A DNA stretch of 8,648 nt, taken from NCBI GenBank assembly GCA_017610545.1, contig JAFCBV010000019.1, positions 1-8,648 of the forward strand, in the 5' to 3' direction. Under the pieces are notes generated by a model. It did no database searches. It was not told the origin of the DNA and saw only the letters and a list, made by a program, of their open reading frames with translations. Position numbers and translations under genes: made by a program. Positions 1-4,523 of the stretch are shown here, piece after piece. Numbering within the stretch: the first letter of the stretch is position 1; every line of letters begins with the position of its first letter. The stretch is from Candidatus Nanohalarchaeota archaeon. Lineage in GTDB: Archaea > EX4484-52 > B79-G9.

Positions 1-105
1 AGCTGAATTTGTATTTATTAAAGAGTGGTATTTCACCTAAATGCACCTGTGTTCCTATTGAAATTTGATAGATTTACAAAATTCATTTTTACCACAAAAC
101 AACAT

Positions 106-124
106 TTCATCTATTTGAGATGAA
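106..124. other. 7-bp stem-loop in the non-coding leader
   Basis: TTCATCT (106-112) and AGATGAA (118-124) are perfect inverted repeats around a 5-nt loop. The hairpin lies in the gene-free first 292 bases. It has no T-tract on either side, so a terminator role is not evident. It could be the end of an upstream transcript or part of a structured RNA leader; the function is unknown. Confidence 0.4.
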
Positions 125-152
125 TTTGGCATCTGTGATGTCAAACATGTAA

Positions 153-208
153 GAGACGGTCTCGCCAAGTGCGCTTAAACGCACTAAATGGTGTAAGACT
201 GCGGAGAC
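153..208 (+). other. Multi-stem inverted-repeat structure, possible structured RNA or leader
   Basis: The gene-free stretch 1-292 holds one conspicuous fold. GTCTC (159-163) can pair with GAGAC (204-208), GCCA (164-167) with TGGT (189-192), and AGTGCG (168-173) with CGCACT (180-185) around a CTTAAA loop. These helices nest as one long hairpin with an asymmetric internal bulge. A local palindrome, GAGAC-G-GTCTC (153-163), gives GAGAC an alternative partner. I found no reading frame here, no tRNA cloverleaf, and no clear H/ACA or C/D boxes. It may be a small RNA or the 5' leader of the PKD-protein gene starting at 293. No TATA box is convincing. Confidence 0.4.
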
Positions 209-280
209 GTTTCAGTTAGTTCTAGTTATCTTCTTCGTTGTTATGGCTGTCTTTGGTTGGTTTGGGGTATTAATTCTTTT

Positions 281-286
281 GGAGGA
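281..286 (+). promoter_or_regulatory. Shine-Dalgarno site of the PKD surface-protein gene
   Basis: GGAGGA lies 6 nt before the ATG at 293 and fixes that start. It indicates a leadered mRNA, unlike dph2 and the HD gene further along, which look leaderless. Confidence 0.75.
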
Positions 287-292
287 TTTTGA

Positions 293-1186
293 ATGAAATA
301 TGGAATATTTTACATAAGTTTGATCGTGAGCATAACTTCATTGGCAATCGTCCGTGAAGAGCTCAAGAAGCCAGGAATAACTCCCCTGGCGATAGGAACA
401 ATTTTGTTGAGTGTCGTAATTTTCGCGGTCATGACTATGTGGCTGTTGAAAAAAATACGGGCGGCTAAAAGTGGAACGGTAGCCTCTTTGAGGCTATTGT
501 TGGTTCTTGCCGTACTGACAACACCTGCAATGGCCGTTGACTGTCTTGTAGATGAGCCCGTCAGCTATAATGCTGTTGTTAGCCTGGGGGGAGATGACAC
601 CGGCGAGGATACTGTACAAGTCGTCTTCGATTGGGGCGACGGAACTCAGACCATCACCGCTTTTGTTCCCATAGGAACGAGTGTGAACCAGTCACATGTC
701 TGGGAAAAGCCAGGTATATACGAGGTGAAAGCAAAAGCCGTCGGGATTACAACGCAATCTGTCTGGTATCCGTTGGGACATGCAAATGTTTTGGAATCAA
801 ATCCAATACTATTTGTTTGGCTAGTAGATGCCAACGGCACACAGATCACAGGCACCGTTGAGTTGTGGTCTGAGCAGGTTCACGTTGAAAAAATAGTATC
901 TCCCCGGGATCCTCTTGAGCACAAACTCGAGCCCGGAAACTACACCGTCATGGGCCATTCAGAGGGATACCACGACACAGAGGGTTCCTTTGAGGTCTCT
1001 TCCGAACCACGACCACCAGCGAATCTTATGCTAAGGATGCAAAAATCACCATCTGAAGCACCGAACATTCCCGGTTTCGGTACGTCTATGGTGATTGTGG
1101 CACTTGCGATTGCAATCGCGGTGCGAAAGAACAAAAGGAGCTCACAATCCTGTCTTTGGCGAAGTGAGCAAGGAGGAGACCTATGA
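293..1186 (+). CDS. Membrane-anchored surface protein with PKD domain and PGF-CTERM sorting signal
   Basis: This is a 297-residue exported protein. Residues 4-20 and 31-52 are hydrophobic membrane segments. A basic linker follows, then a third, signal-peptide-like stretch at 65-81 ending AMA-VDC. Residues about 84-160 form a PKD-type beta-sandwich: VVFDWGDGT at 110-118 and HVWEKPGIYEV at 135-145 are hallmark strands. Residues about 171-248 resemble a PEGA or carboxypeptidase-regulatory beta domain (LEPGNYTV, 212-219). The C-terminus has IPGFG (259-263), a hydrophobic helix and RKNKR (278-282), matching PGF-CTERM signals that archaeosortase A processes with lipid anchoring. Fifteen residues (283-297) follow the basic patch, which is unusual. 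The gene overlaps the next by ATGA. A role in the cell envelope is likely; the ligand is unknown. The first two helices could be a fused small membrane protein, or a start near residue 62 might be used instead. Confidence 0.8.
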   Translation: MKYGIFYISLIVSITSLAIVREELKKPGITPLAIGTILLSVVIFAVMTMWLLKKIRAAKSGTVASLRLLLVLAVLTTPAMAVDCLVDEPVSYNAVVSLGGDDTGEDTVQVVFDWGDGTQTITAFVPIGTSVNQSHVWEKPGIYEVKAKAVGITTQSVWYPLGHANVLESNPILFVWLVDANGTQITGTVELWSEQVHVEKIVSPRDPLEHKLEPGNYTVMGHSEGYHDTEGSFEVSSEPRPPANLMLRMQKSPSEAPNIPGFGTSMVIVALAIAIAVRKNKRSSQSCLWRSEQGGDL

Positions 1187-1440
1187 AGAATGATGCCGTG
1201 ATTTCTTTGGAAAAGAAAGTTTTTGGGTTGGCATGGATTGTCAGGCATTGCTTTGAAATCTCGTTCTGTATGACGCTATGCGCCATGGGTGTGCTATGGA
1301 TGAATGCGGTACCAGCAGGCGTTATATGGTTTGCGTTCGGGCTATTCTGGACCGTTTCACTTGTACTAACTATACTCGGCGTCAATATTGCGTCTATTAT
1401 TCTGTATGTGCAGTGTCCATCCATAGATACAGACATATGA
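1183..1440 (+). CDS. Small two-helix membrane protein, unknown function
   Basis: This encodes 85 residues, starting at an ATG that overlaps the preceding stop (ATGA). AAGGAGGAG at 1169-1177 is a strong ribosome site, so translational coupling to the PKD protein is likely. A charged N-terminus (KNDAVISLEKK) leads into hydrophobic segments at about residues 22-42 and 46-76, then a short acidic tail (IDTDI). I recognise no family. The overlap suggests it works with the PKD protein, for instance as a membrane partner, but that is inference from position only. A stem-loop follows the stop directly. Confidence 0.65.
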   Translation: MKNDAVISLEKKVFGLAWIVRHCFEISFCMTLCAMGVLWMNAVPAGVIWFAFGLFWTVSLVLTILGVNIASIILYVQCPSIDTDI

Positions 1441-1443
1441 ATT

Positions 1444-1463
1444 GCAGGTCTTTTTGAGCCTGC
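1444..1463 (+). terminator. Stem-loop with T-run loop directly after a stop codon
   Basis: GCAGG (1444-1448) pairs with CCTGC (1459-1463), and the loop contains five T residues. It begins three bases after the TGA at 1438-1440. It closely resembles the stem-loop at 1890-1911, which follows the next gene. The Ts are inside the loop rather than downstream, so it may protect or process a 3' end instead of terminating transcription. Confidence 0.45.
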
Positions 1464-1535
1464 GAGGTATCGTACGACAAATAAAAGGCCACTCACTGCC
1501 TTCTCTTAACAGGGAAAAAGTGTGAGGAGGTGCTA

Positions 1536-1880
1536 ATGAGCATAACATATCTCGTCCTCAAGTTTATTATTGGTGGGACAATAATTGTTGGTGTAGGTCT
1601 ATTAACCAACATTCACCCTAAATGGGGTGGTCTGCTTGCAGTGGCACCAATAATAACGACACTCAGCATACTGTTTGTATGCAGGGAGTCGGGTATTGAG
1701 ATTACACAGAGAATGATTGTGTGGTCTGTCGTGTATCTAGCACCATGTGCCCTGTTTTTAGGCACAGTGTATTACATGAATGCCCGAACAAACATTCATG
1801 TCGGTGTGGCGATACTTTGTGGCTACTTGATATGGATGATTGGCGTCGTCACATTGCAGAAAATCATTCCTGCAATGTAA
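1536..1880 (+). CDS. GlpM/DUF3147-like four-helix inner-membrane protein
   Basis: This encodes 114 residues from the ATG at 1536, preceded by GAGGAGGTG (1524-1532). An in-frame GTG at 1530 is part of that ribosome site and is less likely as the start. Four hydrophobic segments are visible at about residues 5-25, 31-49, 61-81 and 87-108. The pattern is LKFIIGG...TNIHPKWGGLLAVAPIITTLSIL, then a short polar loop and two more helices. It matches the layout and length (about 110 residues) of the GlpM and DUF3147 membrane families, which carry a conserved Gly/Pro motif at helix 2. The family assignment is by recall of the pattern, not a search. The biochemical role is unknown. It sits 95 nt after the two-helix gene in the same orientation. 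Confidence 0.65.
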   Translation: MSITYLVLKFIIGGTIIVGVGLLTNIHPKWGGLLAVAPIITTLSILFVCRESGIEITQRMIVWSVVYLAPCALFLGTVYYMNARTNIHVGVAILCGYLIWMIGVVTLQKIIPAM

Positions 1881-1911
1881 AACACAATGGCAGGATTCAC
1901 TTTTTTCCTGC
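1868..1911 (+). terminator. Overlapping stem-loops with alternative pairings after the GlpM-like gene
   Basis: GCAGGA (1890-1895) can pair with TCCTGC upstream at 1868-1873, inside the last codons, or with the identical TCCTGC downstream at 1906-1911, giving mutually exclusive hairpins. The downstream hairpin has a T-rich loop and is followed by more T-rich sequence (1914-1925). A 3'-end or terminator role is plausible. The choice of pairing could depend on ribosomes covering the stop codon. Confidence 0.45.
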
Positions 1912-1941
1912 GAACTTTTCTTTTATCTGAATTTTCAGAGT

Positions 1942-1998
1942 GCATCTGTCGAGGTGTTGCTTTTTTGGTGACATCGGGTTCGAATCCCGGCAGATGCT
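1942..1998 (+). ncRNA. tRNA-like minihelix: acceptor stem plus T-arm, no D or anticodon arm
   Basis: GCATCTG (1942-1948) pairs perfectly over 7 bp with CAGATGC (1991-1997). Directly inside the 3' strand is a canonical T-arm: TCGGG (1974-1978), loop TTCGAAT (1979-1985), CCCGG (1986-1990). Only 25 nt (1949-1973) connect the acceptor 5' strand to the T-arm, too few for D and anticodon arms, and they fold poorly. The discriminator would be T, and no CCA is encoded. Coaxial stacking of acceptor and T stems is the minimal substrate for RNase P and RNase Z. It could be a decayed tRNA, an integration-site remnant, or a functional tRNA-like RNA or processing signal between the genes at 1536 and 2061. 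Confidence 0.55.
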
Positions 1999-2019
1999 TT
2001 ACGTGAAGAAGATAAAAAA

Positions 2020-2046
2020 GAGGCGCCTTTGAAAAAAGAGTGCCTC
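2020..2046 (+). promoter_or_regulatory. Imperfect hairpin abutting the ribosome site of the 8-cysteine gene
   Basis: GAGGCGC (2020-2026) pairs with GTGCCTC (2040-2046), including one G-U pair. TTT (2028-2030) can extend the stem past a mismatch, leaving an A-rich loop. The hairpin ends exactly one base before the perfect Shine-Dalgarno at 2047-2055, so it could influence ribosome access. No known riboswitch is recognised. Confidence 0.4.
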
Positions 2047-2055
2047 AGGAGGTGA
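2047..2055 (+). promoter_or_regulatory. Full-length Shine-Dalgarno AGGAGGTGA
   Basis: AGGAGGTGA is fully complementary to the conserved 3' end of 16S rRNA. It sits 5 nt before the ATG at 2061, which decides that start over the in-frame GTG at 2040. It predicts strong translation of the small cysteine-rich protein. Confidence 0.8.
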
Positions 2056-2060
2056 AGAAT

Positions 2061-2258
2061 ATGGTAACATGTCCGATATGTGGAGGGGCTAAAGAATGTG
2101 CTGCTAAGCCAAAAGGTTGCAAGGTGTGCCCATTCAACAAAGCCAAACCGGACGGGGTGGATTGCCCGTTCGATGAAAAATGCCCCACCTGTAAAGGTAC
2201 TGGAGAGGTATCTCAACAATCCATTATGGCTTTTGAGAATGCGAACCGAATCCAGTGA
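2061..2258 (+). CDS. 65-residue eight-cysteine zinc-finger-like protein
   Basis: Cysteines lie at residues 4, 7, 13, 20, 23, 35, 41 and 44. CPICGGAKEC near the N-terminus and CPTCKGTGEV at 41-50 resemble the CxxCxGxG repeats of the DnaJ central zinc domain, with further CxxC pairs between them. Two structural zinc sites are likely. The final 15 residues are polar and cysteine-free. It has no signal peptide or membrane segment, so it should be cytoplasmic. It could be a small RNA- or protein-binding finger or a chaperone-like zinc domain. I do not recognise a named family. It is led by a perfect ribosome site and followed by a strong stem-loop with seven Ts, so it may be its own transcription unit. 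Confidence 0.75.
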   Translation: MVTCPICGGAKECAAKPKGCKVCPFNKAKPDGVDCPFDEKCPTCKGTGEVSQQSIMAFENANRIQ

Positions 2259-2273
2259 AGGCTTGTTGAAAAT

Positions 2274-2298
2274 TGAGGATTCGTCCTCATATTTTTTT
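2274..2298 (+). terminator. Intrinsic-type terminator: UUCG hairpin plus T7
   Basis: TGAGGA (2274-2279) and TCCTCA (2284-2289) form a 6-bp stem with a TTCG tetraloop, followed by seven Ts at 2292-2298. It lies 15 nt after the stop of the 8-cysteine gene and closes the first + strand block. It looks unusually bacterial-like for an archaeon, where T-tracts alone often suffice. Confidence 0.75.
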
Positions 2299-2300
2299 AT

Positions 2301-2320
2301 TTCAATATATCATTATTGAA
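2301..2320. other. AT-rich stem-loop before the dph2 leader
   Basis: TTCAATA (2301-2307) and TATTGAA (2314-2320) form a 7-bp stem with a 6-nt loop, directly after the terminator. In this AT-rich stretch it may be a second termination element or simply low-complexity sequence. Confidence 0.3.
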
Positions 2321-2373
2321 TATAATAACCTTAAAATTCCACACTTTAGCACATCAAGGAACGTGAGGTTGGT

Positions 2374-2415
2374 ATGAATTATCTTTTAAAATCTCCTGGC
2401 CAACACAACTCATGA
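2374..2415 (+). CDS. Possible 13-codon leader ORF overlapping the dph2 start
   Basis: ATG at 2374, preceded by GAGGT (2365-2369), opens a 13-codon frame (MNYLLKSPGQHNS). Its TGA (2413-2415) overlaps the dph2 ATG as ATGA, the arrangement typical of translational coupling. Against it, a good TATA box lies inside this frame (2383-2393) and would give a leaderless dph2 mRNA that omits it. The leader could be translated only from a longer transcript. Confidence 0.25.
   Translation: MNYLLKSPGQHNS
2383..2393 (+). promoter_or_regulatory. TATA box of dph2
   Basis: CTTTTAAAATC is centred 24 nt before the dph2 ATG at 2412, the usual archaeal TATA-to-start distance. Transcription would begin at about the A of the start codon. 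No Shine-Dalgarno lies at the correct spacing, consistent with a leaderless mRNA. Confidence 0.6.
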
Positions 2416-3338
2416 ACCTGCCTGGTAAAGAATATGATATTATTAAGAAAGAAATTCTCAAAAGAAAGCCAAAAAAAATCCTCCTGCAGGCGCCCGAAGG
2501 CATGAAAACATCGGTGCAAAACATTGCAGGCAGAATTCGCGCACTCGGCCCAAAATGCATTATCTGGGCAGACCCCTGCTTTGGGGCGTGCGACATTCCC
2601 GAAAACCCTGCAAAGATGCTTGGCTCGGACTTCATAGTACACATAGGGCACGCACAGTTCATGGATACGAAAGAAATTCCTGTCCTGTATATTGAGTGCC
2701 GCTCGGACGCAGATTTTAGCAAAGTTATCGAATCAAATCTTTCTGTAATCCCTAATAAAAAAATAGGCCTTGTTGCAACAATACAGCATCTTGGAGCAAT
2801 ACCAAAAATAAAAGGCATTCTTGAGAAGAATGGCAAAGAAGTATTCATCGGAAAATCCAAAAGAATGAAATACAAAGGCCAGGTTCTTGGCTGCGACGCC
2901 GGGGCAGCAGAAGCCATAGAAGATAAAGTGAACTGCTTTATCACCCTTGCATCCGGAAAGTTCCATGCGCTCGGTGTGGCAAAGAAAGTGCAAAAACCTG
3001 TTTTTCTTGCGAATTTAGACACAGGTAAAATAGAAAGCACAGACAAAGAAAAACTGCTTTTTGAGAAAAAAAGAATATTAAAACTTGAGAAGCTCAAAGA
3101 TGCCAAAAATGTTGGCATACTGGTATCAACAAAAAGAGGGCAACTCAGCAACACAGATGATCTTGAAAAAAAACTTGAACAGAAAGGCAAAAAAGTATGG
3201 GTTCTTGCAATGGACTACATTTCCCCTGAAAAGATTCTCGGCATGAAACTTGACATACTCATAAACACAGCATGCCCGAGAATAGAGGAAGATCTCATAT
3301 TTGGAGTGCCTGTCGTTAACAAGGGCGAAATTATCTAA
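2412..3338 (+). CDS. dph2: 2-(3-amino-3-carboxypropyl)histidine synthase, Dph2
   Basis: This catalyses the first step of diphthamide synthesis on archaeal elongation factor 2. A [4Fe-4S] enzyme cleaves S-adenosylmethionine non-canonically and transfers a 3-amino-3-carboxypropyl group to a histidine. The 308-residue length fits archaeal Dph2, which acts as a homodimer. All three cluster cysteines are placed as in the family, one per domain: Cys60 (GACDIPE), Cys161 (LGCDAGAA) and Cys288 (NTACPRI). The N-terminal KKILLQAPEGM (21-31) and HIGHAQ (78-82) are also family-typical. The ATG at 2412 is supported by a TATA box 24 nt upstream and by the normal N-terminus. The stop overlaps that of the convergent pilin gene (CTAA at 3335-3338). 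The protein is cytoplasmic. Confidence 0.93.
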   Translation: MNLPGKEYDIIKKEILKRKPKKILLQAPEGMKTSVQNIAGRIRALGPKCIIWADPCFGACDIPENPAKMLGSDFIVHIGHAQFMDTKEIPVLYIECRSDADFSKVIESNLSVIPNKKIGLVATIQHLGAIPKIKGILEKNGKEVFIGKSKRMKYKGQVLGCDAGAAEAIEDKVNCFITLASGKFHALGVAKKVQKPVFLANLDTGKIESTDKEKLLFEKKRILKLEKLKDAKNVGILVSTKRGQLSNTDDLEKKLEQKGKKVWVLAMDYISPEKILGMKLDILINTACPRIEEDLIFGVPVVNKGEII

Positions 3339-3778
3339 GCATATCTTCCGTTAAGAATGCCTGTTGACTTTAGTTCTGAAATCGGGCCTGTTTTGAATGT
3401 TATTGTGAGTGGCAAACGATAGCATTTACCCGTAGTTCCTGTGCTTAGAGTTCCCGCACCTGCCTGAACAACTACCTGCCCTCCGGCAGACACGTTGTAT
3501 GGACCGACAGCCACACCATTTATTTCAGTTATATTGGCGTTTTTGTCAGCAAGCCTACTTACAATAAGCAAAATAATGCTGCCGTCTGCATTTACAGAAT
3601 ACTCATTTACTGCAGGCATAACTGATGCGAAATGAGGAAACCCATTTGCACCATAAGTGCAGTCGCGATCATTGAAGACGTGCAAGTAAAGCAGAGTGCC
3701 TACAATTGTTATTGCAAGTATTGCCCATCCATAGGTCATGAGGTATTCCGTTGCAGACTGTGCCTTTCGAACATGCAT
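3335..3778 (-). CDS. Class III signal peptide pilin-like protein (copy 1)
   Basis: This encodes 147 residues from the ATG at 3778. MHVRKA is followed by QSATEYLMTYGWAIL, the class III prepilin core that EppA-type peptidases cleave before the Gln, leaving a hydrophobic N-terminal helix (about residues 7-32) for filament assembly. The rest is a small beta-rich domain with Cys40 and Cys119 placed to form a disulfide, ending ILNGRYA. Its paralogue lies upstream at 3854-4318, with the signal segment almost identical in DNA while the remainder is strongly diverged. An upstream in-frame start at 3829 would sit inside a hairpin and add non-signal residues, so it was not chosen. The ribosome site is weak (TGATG), suggesting a lower-abundance pilin or a minor subunit. 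It is a structural protein at the cell surface. Confidence 0.85.
   Translation of the reverse strand: MHVRKAQSATEYLMTYGWAILAITIVGTLLYLHVFNDRDCTYGANGFPHFASVMPAVNEYSVNADGSIILLIVSRLADKNANITEINGVAVGPYNVSAGGQVVVQAGAGTLSTGTTGKCYRLPLTITFKTGPISELKSTGILNGRYA
3698..3763. repeat. 66-nt near-identical segment, copy in pilin gene 1
   Basis: Bases 3698-3748 are identical to 4229-4279 (51 nt). After one mismatch, 3750-3763 matches 4281-4294 (14 nt), giving 65 of 66 identical. It encodes the class III signal helix in both pilin genes. Adjacent sequence on both sides has diverged, so this block is kept alike at DNA level, not only in protein. Confidence 0.95.
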
Positions 3779-3787
3779 GAAATCATC

Positions 3788-3826
3788 AAAAAAAAGAAAA
3801 AAGGTGCACAAGGCACAAGTGCCTTG
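3788..3826 (-). terminator. Hairpin plus T-tracts between the two pilin genes
   Basis: Read on the minus strand, CAAGGCAC and GTGCCTTG (3809-3826) form a tight 7- to 8-bp hairpin. It is followed downstream by T6-C-T8 (3788-3802). It lies 28 nt after the stop of pilin 2 and before pilin 1, so it fits a terminator or attenuator limiting read-through. If pilin 1 uses the TATA-like site at 3836-3843, these T-tracts would lie in its own leader. Confidence 0.6.
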
Positions 3827-3835
3827 CACACATTA

Positions 3836-3843
3836 GTTATATC
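3836..3843 (-). promoter_or_regulatory. Candidate TATA box of pilin gene 1
   Basis: On the minus strand this reads GATATAAC, centred about 61 nt before the ATG at 3778. The pilin 2 TATA box shows the same spacing to its ATG (about 61 nt), which supports a shared promoter layout. It lies just after the stop of pilin 2. Confidence 0.4.
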
Positions 3844-3853
3844 CAAAATGTGT

Positions 3854-4318
3854 TTAGTACCGTCCGTTTAGATTCCCTGTTGCTTTGACAGGTACTCCGG
3901 CAGCTGTTTGGAATGTTATAGTTACACTTTCAGTGTAGCAGTCTCCCTGGGTTCCGGCTCCGGCAATGTTAACAGTTGTCGTAACTGCAACTGTTGCACC
4001 GTCAGCTATAGCTACAGGGGCGCCAAGAGTCTCAGAAGCCGTGTCTCCGGTAACAGTTGTTACGGATATGTCTTTACCGAAATTATTTTTGATTGCCATA
4101 ACCACAGTTCCATCTGTGTTTACTGCGAATTCGTTTCCGTCCGGAGCAACACTTGCTGTTAGCGGCCATCCGCTTGCTCCTGCTGTTGCACAGCTTCTTT
4201 GTGAGAAAACCTGAGTGTATAGAAGAGCGCCTACAATTGTTATTGCAAGTATTGCCCATCCATAGGTCATGAGGTATTCTGTTGCAGACTGTGCTTTTCT
4301 TTTCTTAAAAAAGCTCAT
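3854..4318 (-). CDS. Class III signal peptide pilin-like protein (copy 2)
   Basis: This encodes 154 residues. MSFFKKRKA precedes QSATEYLMTYGWAIL, so EppA-type cleavage before Gln10 would expose a hydrophobic helix (about residues 10-35) used for pilus-like assembly. The exported part is rich in Thr, Ala, Val and Gly, predicted beta, with Cys43 and Cys127 likely to pair, and it ends NLNGRY like copy 1. It has the better expression signals of the two: a TATA box at 4376-4383, a leader of about 36 nt, and GGAGGGAG before the ATG. It is probably the major subunit. Which appendage it builds cannot be told from this window, since no ATPase or platform protein is present. Confidence 0.88.
   Translation of the reverse strand: MSFFKKRKAQSATEYLMTYGWAILAITIVGALLYTQVFSQRSCATAGASGWPLTASVAPDGNEFAVNTDGTVVMAIKNNFGKDISVTTVTGDTASETLGAPVAIADGATVAVTTTVNIAGAGTQGDCYTESVTITFQTAAGVPVKATGNLNGRY
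4229..4294. repeat. 66-nt near-identical segment, copy in pilin gene 2
   Basis: This is the partner of 3698-3763, with 65 of 66 bases identical and the single difference (C/T) silent. It spans the signal-helix codons. The pairing suggests recent duplication, or gene conversion limited to the signal cassette. Confidence 0.95.
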
Positions 4319-4334
4319 TCATATCTCCCTCCGT

Positions 4335-4349
4335 GAGCATTTTATGCTC
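4335..4349 (-). promoter_or_regulatory. 6-bp stem-loop in the pilin 2 leader, just before the ribosome site
   Basis: GAGCAT and ATGCTC are inverted repeats around a 3-nt loop, in the mRNA leader between the predicted transcription start (about 4354) and the GGAGGGAG site. It may protect the 5' end or tune translation of an abundant pilin. Confidence 0.4.
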
Positions 4350-4375
4350 TTCAGAGTAAAATAAGGATAAAGGGG

Positions 4376-4383
4376 TATATATA
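4376..4383 (-). promoter_or_regulatory. TATA box of pilin gene 2
   Basis: TATATATA, read as CTATATATACC on the minus strand, predicts transcription starting near 4354 and a leader of about 36 nt. It is the strongest TATA element on this strand. Confidence 0.7.
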
Positions 4384-4496
4384 GTTTTTTAGCGCGTTTT
4401 TGTGAAAAAAATAGGGGTTTTCCATGTGTTTTGAAAAACAAGGAAACGCAATTCCCTGAATAAAGAATGAAGTCGCAGAAGTTGTACTTTCGTAAA

Positions 4497-4504
4497 TTTA
4501 TATT
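4497..4504 (+). promoter_or_regulatory. TATA box of the HD-domain gene
   Basis: TTTATATT is centred 23-24 nt before the ATG at 4524, so the mRNA is probably leaderless. This spacing selects 4524 over the in-frame ATG at 4467, which lies upstream of the box. Confidence 0.65.
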
Positions 4505-4523
4505 TTGCATCCCATATTGCAGT

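Noticed and set aside
940..1548. Minus-strand open frames opposite the PKD and small membrane genes
   Set aside because: They have no ribosome site or family motif, and they overlap genes with strong start signals on the other strand.
1942..1998. A complete tRNA gene
   Set aside because: Only 25 nt lie between the acceptor 5' strand and the T-arm. No D-arm or 17-nt anticodon arm with a paired stem can be drawn there.
2354..3190. Long open frame antisense to dph2
   Set aside because: It is the reverse complement of a convincingly conserved enzyme with all three cluster cysteines. Its translation is Phe/Ser-rich with no motif.
3779..3829. N-terminal extension of pilin 1 from an upstream start
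   Set aside because: The added residues would be encoded by the hairpin and T-tracts. The class III signal requires a short basic N-terminus, as given by the ATG at 3778.
4410..4447. Inverted repeat in the pilin/HD divergent spacer
   Set aside because: The pairing of GTTTTCC with GGAAAC is imperfect and the segment is A/T-run rich, so it is not better than background.
4467..4523. Upstream ATG for the HD gene
   Set aside because: It lies before the TATA box, which predicts transcription starting at about 4524. The extra residues resemble no HD family N-terminus.
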